Origin: Paenibacillus sp. PK3_47
GTDB taxonomy: Bacteria > Bacillota > Bacilli > Paenibacillales > Paenibacillaceae
Direction of reading: 5' to 3'
DNA length: 64,000 nt
Assembly: GCF_023520895.1 (NCBI RefSeq)
Contig: NZ_CP026029.1
Coordinates: 2,604,001 to 2,668,000, forward strand
A program made the translations under genes and the position numbers. The notes beneath the pieces were generated by a model. The model saw only the letters and a program-made list of their open reading frames with translations. It searched no databases and was not told where the DNA came from. Each line of letters opens with the position of its first letter. Position 1 is the stretch's first letter. This document shows positions 43,345-53,386 of this stretch, one piece after another.

Positions 43345-43575
43345 TCAGGTAATGGAAATACCCTTTTTCAGCGATTTAAGATCGCCGTTGGAATTGAGCA
43401 GTTGCGGCAGCATCTTCATGCTGCGGACCATTGGAGCATGACAGAGACGGCAAGAAGGTATAGTTTCAAAGGCAAAGTTATCCCTCATCCATCCGTTACA
43501 TCCATCATTGGTACAGGCCCAAATTGCGGTATTTTCCTCCGGTACTTCCTCCATAGGCTTCTTCCGGTAGTTCAT
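43345..43575 (-). CDS. YdjO-type cold-inducible protein
   Basis: 76 residues. Two cysteine pairs, ACTNDGCNGWMRDNF and PSCRLCHAPM, form a probable zinc-binding core; the sequence EEVPEENTAIWACT matches the YdjO family, induced by cold in Bacillus. GGGAGGAACGGC precedes the ATG. Located just downstream of a cold-shock protein gene, which supports the assignment. Confidence 0.85.
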   Translation of the reverse strand: MNYRKKPMEEVPEENTAIWACTNDGCNGWMRDNFAFETIPSCRLCHAPMVRSMKMLPQLLNSNGDLKSLKKGISIT

Positions 43576-43695
43576 TGCCGTTCCTCCCTTCCTTTATGTC
43601 ACCCAGATACATCTCCTGATACGTAAAAAAGCATCTGCCGATGCCCCTTCTAAGATGTGTCAAATCCTGTTGTACGGTTGCTCTTTCTGATCGGT

Positions 43696-43710
43696 CAGTA
43701 TATTATACTG
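43696..43710. promoter_or_regulatory. Perfect 15-bp palindrome between the cold genes
   Basis: CAGTATA-T-TATACTG, 121 bp before the YdjO-type gene; GATC sequences flank it on both sides. It contains a possible -10 box (TATAAT on the minus strand) and may be an operator. No regulator is evident. Confidence 0.45.
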
Positions 43711-43720
43711 CTGATCTTAT

Positions 43721-43762
43721 AAAAAAAGACCGTCCCAACTTTCACAAGCGGGACGGTATCTT
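43721..43762 (-). terminator. Terminator of the cold-shock gene
   Basis: AAGACCGTCCC / GGGACGGTATCTT stem followed by a U-run on the minus strand. Confidence 0.85.
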
Positions 43763-43768
43763 CTATTA

Positions 43769-43969
43769 TTACAGTTTTACAACGTTTTCGGCTTGTGGTC
43801 CACGGTTGCCTTGAACAACGTTGAATTCAACGCGTTGGCCTTCGTCCAAAGTTTTGAATCCTTCGCCAGTGATTGCGGAGAAGTGTACGAATACGTCGCT
43901 TCCGCCTTCAACTTCGATGAATCCGAATCCTTTTTCTGCGTTGAACCATTTAACTGTACCTGTTTGCAT
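43769..43969 (-). CDS. CspA-family cold-shock protein
   Basis: 66 residues, one cold-shock OB domain: [20 protein letters not shown] carries RNP1 (KGFGFIEV), DVFVHFS is RNP2. RNA chaperone binding single strands. GGAGGT lies 8 bases before the ATG at 43969; a slightly longer frame upstream is not used. Its leader of at least 100 bases is AT-rich, as usual for cold-regulated csp mRNA. Confidence 0.97.
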   Translation of the reverse strand: MQTGTVKWFNAEKGFGFIEVEGGSDVFVHFSAITGEGFKTLDEGQRVEFNVVQGNRGPQAENVVKL

Positions 43970-44354
43970 GTGTGTTACCTCCACAAATTTAAATTAATAT
44001 GTTCTTTTTATCTTCAAACAAAGAAAAAATTCACACATTGAAAAAGGTTGTAATGCCATTGACAGCCCTTTTCAATACGAGAATTAGGTATCAAATGTAT
44101 GATTACTAACATGTTACCACACCTGAATAACAAAGGCAAGCCAGACATCCGAAATTCTCCGGTTTTTCCGTTATTAGGTCATCTTCCCAATGTAAGGGTT
44201 ATCAGGTCGTAATGGACAGGTGGTACTGACTTATACTTTATATATACCCTGTTCATTTCACGTTGAAACGGGCCGCTCCTAAAAATTTATAAGAGCGGCT
44301 GGACCGCTTCACTTCATTCTGCTGCTTCACTATTATATACCGCTGTTCCGGTTA
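43970..44354. other. Csp leader and htrA tail region
   Basis: 385 bases without a gene. The part next to csp (to about 44110) is AT-rich and probably its 5' leader. A weak hairpin GCCGCTC / GAGCGGC at 44272-44299 follows the htrA stop and may end that transcript, though its U-run is poor. Confidence 0.45.
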
Positions 44355-45605
44355 TTATTCTTCCGGCTTCTCAAGAAGTTTGACTGTAACCTGGTTCATC
44401 TCACCGTTACGGTAATACGTTATCTTTAGATCGTCTCCGATCTTGGTCTGGTCATACAAGTACTTGCGCAGCGACAGTGTAGAAGTAATCGGCTCATCAT
44501 CGAACTTGATGATAACATCGTTGAGTTGCAGGCCTGCCTCTTCAGCCGGTCCCACCGCATCCAGCACGACTGCACCGTCCTGCACACTGCTTGGCAGCTT
44601 GAGCTCCTTGCGCTGATCCTCGGCCAGCGGCACGTACGGGTTATTAAGATCCACAGTGTACACGCCCAGATAGGAACGGGCAATTCTTCCGTTAGCTGCA
44701 AGCTCATCCGCAGTCTCCATCACATGGTTGGCCGGAATGGCAAAACCGAGTCCTTCAACGCCTGTATCAGAAATTTTCATAGTGTTAATGCCGATCACCT
44801 TGCCGTCCAGATCGACCAGCGCTCCGCCGCTGTTGCCCTCATTGATTGCAGCGTCAGTCTGAATGACCTCCTGCTCCCAGTCATAGACGCCGTCCTGGTT
44901 GAGGGATACCGGAATAGGCCGCTCTGTGAAGCTTACAATTCCGGAGGTCAGGGAATCGCCAAGCCCCAACGGATTGCCGATCGCAATGACAGTCTCGCCC
45001 AGGCGGACCTTGGAGGAATCGCCGATTTGGGCAACAGACGTAATTCCCTTGGCACTAATAGAGAGTACCGCAATATCGCTGACCTTATCGGCACCTACAA
45101 GCTCAGCCTTATGTGTCTGACCGTCGACGGTAACCACCTCTAGCTTGCCTGATCCTTCAATGACATGATTATTGGTAATAATGAAAGCTTTGCTGTCATC
45201 TTTTTTATAAATAACTCCCGATCCCAGTGCCGATTCATCGAGAATGTTAAGTTCCTCATTATCTTCTTTATGATTGATAATACTCACTACTGCAGGACGG
45301 GCTAGGGCCGCAGCCTGAATAATCCGGTCATACGGATCACCGCTGCTTACTGTTACCTTATCAATGACCGGGGTCTCCCGTGCCTGTTCCTGATTCAGCT
45401 GGCCTGTTACCAGACTGAACAGCAGCACCGCAACCACCGCACTGATCACTGAACTGATCACCGATACCTGCCATGTAGACAGGCCGCGCCGTGATCTGCG
45501 CACTGTCCATTTGCTGCGGCTGGTCAGAACCTTCGGCGGCTCCTGCTCCCTGCTGCTGCGCCGCGGTACTTTGGTTGAATAGAAATCATCATCAAACAAT
45601 CCCAC
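44355..45605 (-). CDS. htrA: HtrA/DegP-type membrane-anchored serine protease
   Basis: 416 residues. One membrane helix at about 48-68, trypsin-like domain with catalytic His in FIITNNHVIEG (about 147), Asp in SDIAVLS (about 177) and Ser in NEGNSGGALVDL (about 259), then a PDZ domain (about 310-405). Degrades or refolds damaged exported proteins. Last gene of the wal cluster, as in Bacillus (yycK). About 370 bp separate it from the next upstream gene, so it has its own promoter. Confidence 0.95.
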   Translation of the reverse strand: MGLFDDDFYSTKVPRRSSREQEPPKVLTSRSKWTVRRSRRGLSTWQVSVISSVISAVVAVLLFSLVTGQLNQEQARETPVIDKVTVSSGDPYDRIIQAAALARPAVVSIINHKEDNEELNILDESALGSGVIYKKDDSKAFIITNNHVIEGSGKLEVVTVDGQTHKAELVGADKVSDIAVLSISAKGITSVAQIGDSSKVRLGETVIAIGNPLGLGDSLTSGIVSFTERPIPVSLNQDGVYDWEQEVIQTDAAINEGNSGGALVDLDGKVIGINTMKISDTGVEGLGFAIPANHVMETADELAANGRIARSYLGVYTVDLNNPYVPLAEDQRKELKLPSSVQDGAVVLDAVGPAEEAGLQLNDVIIKFDDEPITSTLSLRKYLYDQTKIGDDLKITYYRNGEMNQVTVKLLEKPEE

Positions 45606-45975
45606 CGTTACATCCTCTCCCCTCTATTGCTGCTGCATTCAGACCTGAACGCCAAGCAACCACGCCCGAGCTTTCCTCTGTATCTCTTAGACTCCCGGAA
45701 GCTCTAAAAAGTTTCACTATATTCATTCACCACAAAATTAGGTCTTGTAAGCGCAAGGGGGCTTTGATTCTTGCAATATATGAATTAAGAATAAGCTTGT
45801 ATCCGGAATATTTTGCAACTTAAAAGACTACAATAATAGAAGAGCCAATGTCTTACGCCTGAAGGCGGTTCTATATAATTGTATCACAGGCTGAGGCATC
45901 ACCCGCATTTTTTCTGCCGGAATAGTGATGCGAATTTTTTACATCTCGGGCTTCGGCCGTACAGGAGGGCTTACC
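45606..45975. other. Intergenic upstream of htrA
   Basis: 370 bases between divergent genes. Contains promoters for htrA (-) and the small gene at 45976 (+), none with a convincing consensus. No repeat or RNA gene seen. Confidence 0.4.
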
Positions 45976-46182
45976 TTGGAATCTTTTTCGACAAGCATGG
46001 ATCTCGTGCAGTTTATCAGCAAGCTTGGGGATCTGAAGGATGAACATTATCATCTGGTCCTTGTCCAAAGCGCAATGATTGAGCTGCTGATTGACAAAGG
46101 ACTGATCTCACGCCAGGAGCTGGAGCACAAAATTGCTGAAGTCGACCAGCTTATGACTGGCTCACCTTATCCCATGGCGTAG
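45976..46182 (+). CDS. Small uncharacterised protein overlapping walJ
   Basis: 68 residues from a TTG start with AGGAGGGC 5 bases upstream. Helical and acidic: FISKLGDLKDEHYHLVLVQS, then LIDKGLISRQELEHKIAEVD, the latter pattern typical of a short helical hairpin. Its last 32 bases overlap the end of walJ tail to tail. An upstream ATG in frame (45925) lacks a ribosome site. No known family; the strong ribosome binding site makes expression likely. Confidence 0.65.
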   Translation: MESFSTSMDLVQFISKLGDLKDEHYHLVLVQSAMIELLIDKGLISRQELEHKIAEVDQLMTGSPYPMA

Positions 46183-46957
46183 GCCGGTCATAATAGGTGT
46201 CGCATAATTTGAATTCACTGTCCTTATAAAAGCAGCCCCGGTCCTCCATTGCCCCGCGTACAGACATTTTGGCCAGGTCCATCATGTTATGATCCCGGCT
46301 CAGATGGGCAAGATAGGTCCGCTTGGTCCGCCCGGTCAGAATTTCGCTGAGCGCCGCACCGGCAGCTTCATTGGAGAGATGGCCCATATCGCCGAGAATC
46401 CGCCGTTTGGTATTCCAGGGATAACGCCCCATTCTAAGCATCTCTATATCATGATTTGCCTCCAGGACCAGCACATCTGAACCCTCTATGGCCGTACGTA
46501 CTTTATCGCTGACATAGCCCAGATCCGTCGCTACACACAGCTTCTCCTTACCGTCATAGAAATTATAGCCTACCGGCTCCGCGGCATCATGGGAAATCGC
46601 GAACGATTCTACACGCATACTGCCAAAATCCTTATGCTGACCGGTCTCGAGAATAATCCGGTTATGCTCCTCGATCGCTCCGATCCCTTTTTCAATCGCT
46701 CCCCAGGTGTTGAGGTTGGCATAGATCGGAAGATCGTATTTGCGCGCAAAAGCCCCGAGTCCCTTAATGTGATCAGAATGCTCATGCGTCACCAGAATGC
46801 CGTCAATATCTTTACCTGTCAGCTCCCGCATGGCCAGCAGCTCATCCATCCGCTTGGCACTGAAGCCGACATCGATCATTAGTGTTGTTTCCCCGTTACG
46901 GACTACCGTCGCGTTACCGGTAGAACCACTGGACAGTACTGTAAATGAAATCCCCAT
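46151..46957 (-). CDS. walJ: Metallo-beta-lactamase-fold hydrolase WalJ
   Basis: 268 residues of the YycJ family. Zinc motif THEHSDH (about 55-61), then further ligands in HDAAEP and EANHDIEML and the end AHLSRDHN. In Firmicutes it is always in the wal operon; a role in coordinating division with replication or in DNA repair has been proposed. Follows walI by 18 bp. Confidence 0.95.
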   Translation of the reverse strand: MGISFTVLSSGSTGNATVVRNGETTLMIDVGFSAKRMDELLAMRELTGKDIDGILVTHEHSDHIKGLGAFARKYDLPIYANLNTWGAIEKGIGAIEEHNRIILETGQHKDFGSMRVESFAISHDAAEPVGYNFYDGKEKLCVATDLGYVSDKVRTAIEGSDVLVLEANHDIEMLRMGRYPWNTKRRILGDMGHLSNEAAGAALSEILTGRTKRTYLAHLSRDHNMMDLAKMSVRGAMEDRGCFYKDSEFKLCDTYYDRPTPWDKVSQS

Positions 46958-46975
46958 ATTTCTCTCCTGCTCCTT

Positions 46976-47719
46976 CTACTCTGTTGTCTTGGGACTGATG
47001 ATGTCCGCGCTGATGGCATCCACATAATAGGCGCTGCCGTCCTCAAGAATGAACCGCCACATCGGCGATGCCACCTGGCTCTCGGAATTGAACAATTCGC
47101 CGTAATAGCCGAGCTCAATTTCCTTGACCACCGAGTTCACCGGAAAATACTTCTCTATTAAACTGCTCAGCGCCTGCGACGCCGGCAGTACCTTCTGCAC
47201 ATCCTCTGTGCTGCCCATCGGTCCGATCTCTATCTGCGGCCAGCGGTAGGCTACAATTTTCTGGTCACTGTTGATCAGCTCCAGCTTTACCCTGAACAGA
47301 GACCATTTGTTATCCACAAGCGGATGCAGCACGGATTTGCCGGGCTCGCTCTCCTGCGCATCAAACCGGTAATTGGCAATATCCGGGATCTGTCCCGCCA
47401 GCGCATTGCTGAGATCGGTGAAGGAAGAATAGATCAGGCTGCTGTTGACCGGCTCCTTCAGCTCAACCGGGGGCTGGCTTTGCTCTTCTCCGGAATAGCG
47501 GTACGTAATATCAGGAAGCTGCGGTGTAGCAGCCGGAATGGGACACAGCACACGGATGTTCTTCTGATCCATGGCCGCCTGTGTCTCGGCAGACAGGGAA
47601 GTGAAGTCCAGGTTGGCGCTGGCCTGATCACGCAAATCTATCCACAGCTGATAACACAGCAGCAGATTCAGTGCCAGAAAGGCGTATATCAGCACATTTT
47701 TTGCTCTGCCCCAGTCCAT
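46976..47719 (-). CDS. walI: WalK accessory regulator YycI
   Basis: 247 residues: one N-terminal membrane helix (about 8-25, VLIYAFLALNLLLCYQLW), then an extracellular YycH/YycI domain with PepSY-like repeats. In Bacillus it forms a membrane complex with WalH and WalK and dampens kinase activity. TAGGAGGATCAGT fixes the ATG at 47719. Confidence 0.92.
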   Translation of the reverse strand: MDWGRAKNVLIYAFLALNLLLCYQLWIDLRDQASANLDFTSLSAETQAAMDQKNIRVLCPIPAATPQLPDITYRYSGEEQSQPPVELKEPVNSSLIYSSFTDLSNALAGQIPDIANYRFDAQESEPGKSVLHPLVDNKWSLFRVKLELINSDQKIVAYRWPQIEIGPMGSTEDVQKVLPASQALSSLIEKYFPVNSVVKEIELGYYGELFNSESQVASPMWRFILEDGSAYYVDAISADIISPKTTE

Positions 47720-47837
47720 ACTGATCCTCCTAAAATGGAATTTTTGAACGTTTAGTAAGCAAACTATTGAACAAAGTGTATTCACAGCACCTTCTGAATT
47801 TGGTCATAAATACACAATACAGATTAATTTATATAGC

Positions 47838-49115
47838 CTAGTCCAGCGTAACCATACTGCCGTCACTAAACGTAACCCGCCATACCGGCTGCAGCAGCAG
47901 CTGTTCCTCTTTTACAACGGGAAGATAAGCAGGGGTCAGATCTTTAATCGGCAGATCCGGGCTCAGCCGGGCCAGCCTATTCTCCAGCTCTTCGCCGCCG
48001 GGCAGCTCGGCCAGCTGTTTGACTGCCTGATCCTCCTCGGTGTACATCAGGGAGCGTTCATAAAAAGACACTGTACCCTGCTGCAGCTCGAGATTAATTA
48101 CACCATACTGCATCTGCGGCACGCTGATAATCGGATAGGAACCGTAATACTGCTGAAAAGAAACCTTGCGCTCCTGTCTGCCTTCCTCCGTTGCCGCCAG
48201 CCGGTAAGTTCCATTCCATCCCCCGTGCTGGTTGACGAAATCGACAGCTTCCAGCGCATCCTTCGCAGGTGTGCTGTCTCCGGCAGGAAGCGCGGCCGGA
48301 TCGCTGTAGCTCATCCAGTTCTGCTCCTGGTCCACCTGCAGGCTCTTCTTGCTGTCCGTGTATATCTTTGAGCCATCCTTCTCCGGGATATAGCGGGTGC
48401 TTCCGGCATCGAAGAAGAGATTGCTCTGCATTTGTTCAATCGTGTACATCCCGGATGGCATCTCTACTTTGACCAGCGATACTTTGTCCTGCGGCAGATA
48501 ATAATCGCCGTTCACTGCCGTGTAAGGACTCCAGTTCTTGCCGAAATCGACATGCTGCTGCACGTCCTGTACGGTCAAATCGGCCTTTGCCGCTTCATAG
48601 ACAATGTCGCCCCGGGTACTGAAAAAGACGGCATGTGCTTTAGAGTCATTTTTGACATTGTAAATCCAGATTCGGTCTATACTCTCACCTTCAAACAGTG
48701 AATCCGGAGACAGCTGCATCACGCGCTGCAGCAGCGTTACCGGAATACCCGAGCCAAAGGACAGCTCAATGCCTGAATTCTCACTGCGGATCTTGTCCCA
48801 GTCAAAGTCCTGTACCGAGCGCCGCTGGAAGCTCTCAAAGCCGCGTCCCTTCAGCCGGTTCAGGATCAGATCATAGAAGGTAGTACCGGGATAAAACAGG
48901 GTGTGCCTGTCCTCACCCATATGAATGATCATTTTATCAGGATAGAGCAGATTTTCAACCTTTTCTTCCGGCCCCATATTATCTGTCTTTACGTACAGAT
49001 TCTTTGACATTACAGCCGAGTCGCTGCCAGGCAGCCGGTAGATCAGGTAATAGCTCTCTATAAGACTTCCAAGAACCAGCAGGGCCAGAACCCATGATTT
49101 CACTCTTTCCTTCAC
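47838..49115 (-). CDS. walH: WalK accessory regulator YycH
   Basis: 425 residues: N-terminal helix at about 7-26, then a large extracellular domain with the repeated beta structure of YycH. Partner of WalI and WalK. Its start overlaps the end of walK by 4 bases. Sequence of this family diverges quickly, so identity rests on position and overall pattern. Confidence 0.92.
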   Translation of the reverse strand: MKERVKSWVLALLVLGSLIESYYLIYRLPGSDSAVMSKNLYVKTDNMGPEEKVENLLYPDKMIIHMGEDRHTLFYPGTTFYDLILNRLKGRGFESFQRRSVQDFDWDKIRSENSGIELSFGSGIPVTLLQRVMQLSPDSLFEGESIDRIWIYNVKNDSKAHAVFFSTRGDIVYEAAKADLTVQDVQQHVDFGKNWSPYTAVNGDYYLPQDKVSLVKVEMPSGMYTIEQMQSNLFFDAGSTRYIPEKDGSKIYTDSKKSLQVDQEQNWMSYSDPAALPAGDSTPAKDALEAVDFVNQHGGWNGTYRLAATEEGRQERKVSFQQYYGSYPIISVPQMQYGVINLELQQGTVSFYERSLMYTEEDQAVKQLAELPGGEELENRLARLSPDLPIKDLTPAYLPVVKEEQLLLQPVWRVTFSDGSMVTLD

Positions 49116-50947
49116 AGCGCACTCCCCCTTTGCTCCTGCAAAGGCAGCGTAAATGTTACCAGAGAGCCCTCATTCAGCTCGGATTGAAGGGAAATAGACC
49201 CTCCGTGCGCCTTAACAATTTCCCGGGCAATGGAAAGTCCGAGTCCAGTTCCGCCCATATTGCGTGAACGTGCCTTATCCACCCTGTAAAAGCGTTCAAA
49301 TATCCGCTCAATATCCTTTTTCGGAATCCCGATTCCGGAATCCCGTACAGAGACAGCCAGCATTCCGTCGTCGTTCTTCAGCGCCTCCAATTGGATCGTT
49401 CCGCCTTCCGGCGTATATTTCAGCGCATTGGAGACGAGATTGCCCAGCACCTGATCAATCTGATCACGGTCGAGCCAGGCTGCTGCCACCTCTTCATGCA
49501 CTCTTGTGCTGATGTGAATCCGCTTCTGGCGGATCTGGAAGGAGAAACGGTCCGCAACATCCTCCAGCATCTCCGCTATATCCGTCTGCTGGATACGCAG
49601 GCTGGATTCTTTGGAATCCAGCCTCGAGAGATGCAGCAGATCAGTGACAAGACGGATCATCCGCTCCGTCTCATTGCGGATGACGCCCACAAACCTTGAA
49701 GCCAGCTGCGGATCATCGAGCGCCCCGTCGTCCAGCGCCTCCACATAGCTCTTGATCGTTGTCAGCGGAGTCCGCAGCTCATGCGAGACATTCGCAACGA
49801 ACTCGCGCCGCGATTCCTCCAGATTCTCCTGTTCGGTAACATCCTGCAGTACAGCAATCGTTCCGGCGATTCCGCCGCCTTCACGCCGGTGGATCGGAGT
49901 GAAGGTCACCCGGACAATATTCGCGTCCTCTTCGCCCATTGGGGACAAATGCAGCATCGCTGACTGTGCGTTACCCTGGGCAAGTGAATCGGACTGCTCC
50001 CGGTCAAGGCCCAGCAGCTCATCAAACGGGGCACCTTCCGGCAGCGGACCTTCCGAGCGGAGCATATGGGCTGCACGGGTATTCATCAGAATAACGACAC
50101 CGCTCTCGTCAGTAGCCACCACACCGTCACTCATATTGGCCAGAATGGACGCCAGCTTCTCCTTCTCCTCTTCATTCTGTGATAAGGCTTCGCGCAGCCT
50201 TCCGGTCATATAGTTAAACGCCTGGCTGAGCTGCCCGATCTCGTCATTGCCGAACACCGGCATTTTGCGGTTGAACCGGCCCTCGGCAACTGCAGTGGCA
50301 TGCCGGGTCATTTCCTTGATGGGATGTGTGATCGTATGTGCAAGAATGACACACAGCACAGCGGTAAGAGCCAGAGCCAGCAGCAATCCGGTCAAAAACA
50401 CGCTGTTAATCCGGCTCATCGTAGCATACAGATCCTTCATATCCGCCGCAATGTATATTGCACCTACCACCTTATCTCCGGAGAGCACCGGCTTGGCCAC
50501 AACCTTCTTGCGTACATTGTCATCAGCAATAATGTATTCTTCATTATCGCTGATGCCCTGCAGGGCGCGGCTGACTACCGTCTGCGTGTTGCGCTGGCCC
50601 ACATAGTCATTTTGGGAGGGAACAGAGGTTGTAATAATCTTGCCGCTTGCATCCAGCACCTGAATTTCAGCTCCGCTGATGTACAGGTTGTTCACCATGC
50701 CCCGCAGACTTTCCACTGCGGTCTCATCTCCGGCCGACCCTGCTTCGCTGCCCAGCTTGTCTGCAGTCAGGATCGAGAGCATTTCCGCCCGTGCCTTGAG
50801 ATCCTTGGTGAAATTATCAGTCAGGGAATTCTTCATGGAGCTGACAAAATACACTCCGATCAGCTGCATGGCAATGAGGATCAGCAAAACATAAATAATG
50901 ATCAGCTTGGCCTGAATCGTCCGGAAAAAGGACATTACCTTCATCAC
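49112..50947 (-). CDS. walK: Essential cell-wall sensor kinase WalK
   Basis: 611 residues: membrane helices at about 11-31 and 183-205 enclosing an extracellular sensor domain, then HAMP, PAS (about 265-370), HisKA with phosphorylated His in [15 protein letters not shown] (about 385), and HATPase with N, G1 and G2 boxes ([25 protein letters not shown]). Controls wall hydrolases through WalR. Start overlaps the end of walR by 4 bases. Confidence 0.97.
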   Translation of the reverse strand: MMKVMSFFRTIQAKLIIIYVLLILIAMQLIGVYFVSSMKNSLTDNFTKDLKARAEMLSILTADKLGSEAGSAGDETAVESLRGMVNNLYISGAEIQVLDASGKIITTSVPSQNDYVGQRNTQTVVSRALQGISDNEEYIIADDNVRKKVVAKPVLSGDKVVGAIYIAADMKDLYATMSRINSVFLTGLLLALALTAVLCVILAHTITHPIKEMTRHATAVAEGRFNRKMPVFGNDEIGQLSQAFNYMTGRLREALSQNEEEKEKLASILANMSDGVVATDESGVVILMNTRAAHMLRSEGPLPEGAPFDELLGLDREQSDSLAQGNAQSAMLHLSPMGEEDANIVRVTFTPIHRREGGGIAGTIAVLQDVTEQENLEESRREFVANVSHELRTPLTTIKSYVEALDDGALDDPQLASRFVGVIRNETERMIRLVTDLLHLSRLDSKESSLRIQQTDIAEMLEDVADRFSFQIRQKRIHISTRVHEEVAAAWLDRDQIDQVLGNLVSNALKYTPEGGTIQLEALKNDDGMLAVSVRDSGIGIPKKDIERIFERFYRVDKARSRNMGGTGLGLSIAREIVKAHGGSISLQSELNEGSLVTFTLPLQEQRGSAL

Positions 50948-51675
50948 AGTCCCCCGCTTTTGGGGCTATGCATCAAATAACCGAGTCCGCGCCGGGTAAA
51001 GATATATTCCGGTTTGCTGGGGTTCTCCTCAATTTTTTCTCTCAGGCGGCGGATCGTTACATCAACGGTCCGCACATCACCAAAATATTCGAATCCCCAT
51101 ACGGCCTGCAGCAGATGCTCCCGGGTCATTACTTTGCCGGCATGACGGATCATATAATAGAGCAGCTCATATTCACGGTGCGTCAGATCAAGCGGCTCGC
51201 CGTCCTTATAGACCATGTACATATCGGTATCGACAAACAGTCCGAAATGATGAACCCCCTGTTTGCTCTCTGTCCGTTCACTGAGGATATCCGGCGGTGA
51301 CGGCTTATGCTGGCGGCGCATCTGCGCCTTCACTCTGGCCAGCAGCTCCCGTGTACTGAAAGGCTTGGTAACATAATCATCCGCCCCCAGCTCCAGCCCC
51401 AGCACCTTGTCAATCTCCCCGTCTTTGGCTGTGAGCATAATGATCGGAAGATCCAGATGGGCAGAGCGCACCTCACGGCAGACGTCCATACCATCCTTGC
51501 CCGGAAGCATGAGATCCAGCAGCATCAGATCGGGCCGTAAGGATAAAGCCAGCTCGACAGCACTATGCCCGTCAAAGGCGCAGATTACTTCATATCCTTC
51601 TTTTTCTAAATTGAATTTCAATATATCAGCAATAGGCTGTTCATCATCTACTACCAGAATCGTCCCCATCTGCAT
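50944..51675 (-). CDS. walR: Essential cell-wall response regulator WalR
   Basis: 243 residues: receiver with acidic pair VVDDEQ (about 9-14), phosphorylated Asp in [13 protein letters not shown] (about 55), and an OmpR/PhoB-type winged helix ([17 protein letters not shown], then [16 protein letters not shown]). Regulates autolysin and teichoic acid genes. AAAGGTGA precedes the start. First gene of walRKHIJ. Confidence 0.97.
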   Translation of the reverse strand: MQMGTILVVDDEQPIADILKFNLEKEGYEVICAFDGHSAVELALSLRPDLMLLDLMLPGKDGMDVCREVRSAHLDLPIIMLTAKDGEIDKVLGLELGADDYVTKPFSTRELLARVKAQMRRQHKPSPPDILSERTESKQGVHHFGLFVDTDMYMVYKDGEPLDLTHREYELLYYMIRHAGKVMTREHLLQAVWGFEYFGDVRTVDVTIRRLREKIEENPSKPEYIFTRRGLGYLMHSPKSGGL

Positions 51676-51785
51676 ATGCTCAGCTTCACCTTTCTAAGCG
51701 TACTTATCATTGATTCCTTTATTTTAACATACCTGTGACCCGGTGCCACATCCGTCGGAACCATATCAATATATTTCTAACTTCA

Positions 51786-51819
51786 ATATATAAAGCCGCC
51801 CGGAAATCTCCGGACGGCT
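51786..51819 (-). terminator. Terminator of the M23 peptidase gene
   Basis: AGCCGCCCGGA / TCCGGACGGCT stem, 4-base loop, U-rich tail on the minus strand. It separates the peptidase from walR. Confidence 0.85.
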
Positions 51820-51835
51820 GTGCTTATAAGAGGAA

Positions 51836-53386
51836 TTATTTCAGATATTTAAGCGGATTGACTGCTGTTCCGTTCTTGCGGATTTCAAAATGCAGATGAG
51901 TGCCTGTGGAACGTCCGGTGTTGCCCATGATTCCGATCTTCCCGCCCTGTGAGAGGCGCTGTCCGACAGATACGGAGATACTTCTTAAATGTCCGTAGTA
52001 TGTTACATATCCATTCTTGTGGTCGACGATGACTACATTGCCGTAGCCGCTCTGTACACCGGCAAAGGTGACGACTCCGGCGTCAGCGGCTTTGATCGTC
52101 CGGTTGCCGGATACAAGATCGATGCCTTTGTGGGCACGCCCCCACCGCTCGCCAAAGCTGCTGGAAAGGGTGGCTCCTGATACCGGCCAGGCGAACATCC
52201 CTGTTCCCTCACCGACAACCTTGGTTCCACTGTAGACTACCTCAGGCAGCGAAGCCTTCAGTACAGTCTGTCCGAGCCATTCTTCCTTCACAACGAGGCC
52301 GTTTTCCTTCGTGACCCGATACTCCATTTCCTTCAATCCGGTCTGTCCGGGGCGTACCACCTTACGTTTGCCCGCGGCCAGCTGATCGCTTTTACGTACG
52401 ATGACTTCCGGCTCTGTAACCAGCTGCTCTGTAACTTGCTCAACAGTAACTACCGTAAGATCAGGCTGCGGTACAGTCAGCTGAAGCTCATCTCCGATCT
52501 GCAGGGTCAATTCCTTGACTTCCGGATTGTTGCTGAAAATCTCCGCCTGCGTAATCTCAAAGCGCTTGGCAATGCCGGATACGGTATCGCCTTCCTGTAC
52601 GACATAGACCAGCGGCTCCGCTTCACCTTCAGTCAATACTTTGACCGCTTCCTCTACAGTAAGCACCTTATTAGGGTCTGCCTTGACCGGTACTACTGTA
52701 ACCTCTTCCTGAATCTCGGCCGATTCAATCTTATCCGGACCTGCAGAAGCTGCTGCAGCCGAGGTTGTTGCCGCTGTTCTCTTCAGCTGTGCTCCCTGTG
52801 AGGCCTCTACCTGAGGCGCATAATGTTTCTTCACACCTTCGAGTACCGCATTGGCTGTAGCCTGGTCTTTGACAATCCCCAGAGCCTTTCCGTCCACAGT
52901 GAGCTGGACACCCACCGCATAGGCCTTAAGCATGCCGTCCAGCTTGTCCAGTGTAGCCTCGGTATCCACCTCCGGCTTATAGGCCCGCTCCGGTTCTGTT
53001 GTTATACCGTCCGTCTGCAGGACCATTTCCGAATCCGGATATTTAAGCTGATATTCCTTGCGCTTCTCTTCAAACAGCCGTCCCAGCTCAGCCTCCTGGC
53101 TGATTCTGCCGATCTCTTCACCCTTTACGAGCACCTTGTAGTAGGTTACCGTATTAGCGGCTACATACTTCTTCTCCGCTCCGATGATAAAGGCAGTCAG
53201 CAGTACCAGACCCGCGGAAGCCAATAACCAGGAGCGCCGGATTCTCCGGGGCTTGGTTTCCTGATAAAAGACATTCGTATCTCCCGGGCCATTACTGCCC
53301 TTTTGACCTTTTGCACCGGCTTCTGCGGGTGTGGCTTCACTGCTCCGCAGCTTCCCCATCCGGCGCATGAATTTAAATCCCTTCAT
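51836..53386 (-). CDS. M23 wall peptidase with LysM and G5 domains
   Basis: 516 residues: basic cytoplasmic tail, membrane helix at about 50-68, LysM (VVQEGDTVSGIAKRF, about 262-305), G5 domain (about 310-385) and a C-terminal M23 peptidase with HKGIDLV and THLHFEI as zinc motifs. Cuts peptide bridges of peptidoglycan; LysM and G5 bind the wall. Sits just upstream of walR and is a natural member of the wall-remodelling group controlled by WalR. Confidence 0.94.
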   Translation of the reverse strand: MKGFKFMRRMGKLRSSEATPAEAGAKGQKGSNGPGDTNVFYQETKPRRIRRSWLLASAGLVLLTAFIIGAEKKYVAANTVTYYKVLVKGEEIGRISQEAELGRLFEEKRKEYQLKYPDSEMVLQTDGITTEPERAYKPEVDTEATLDKLDGMLKAYAVGVQLTVDGKALGIVKDQATANAVLEGVKKHYAPQVEASQGAQLKRTAATTSAAAASAGPDKIESAEIQEEVTVVPVKADPNKVLTVEEAVKVLTEGEAEPLVYVVQEGDTVSGIAKRFEITQAEIFSNNPEVKELTLQIGDELQLTVPQPDLTVVTVEQVTEQLVTEPEVIVRKSDQLAAGKRKVVRPGQTGLKEMEYRVTKENGLVVKEEWLGQTVLKASLPEVVYSGTKVVGEGTGMFAWPVSGATLSSSFGERWGRAHKGIDLVSGNRTIKAADAGVVTFAGVQSGYGNVVIVDHKNGYVTYYGHLRSISVSVGQRLSQGGKIGIMGNTGRSTGTHLHFEIRKNGTAVNPLKYLK

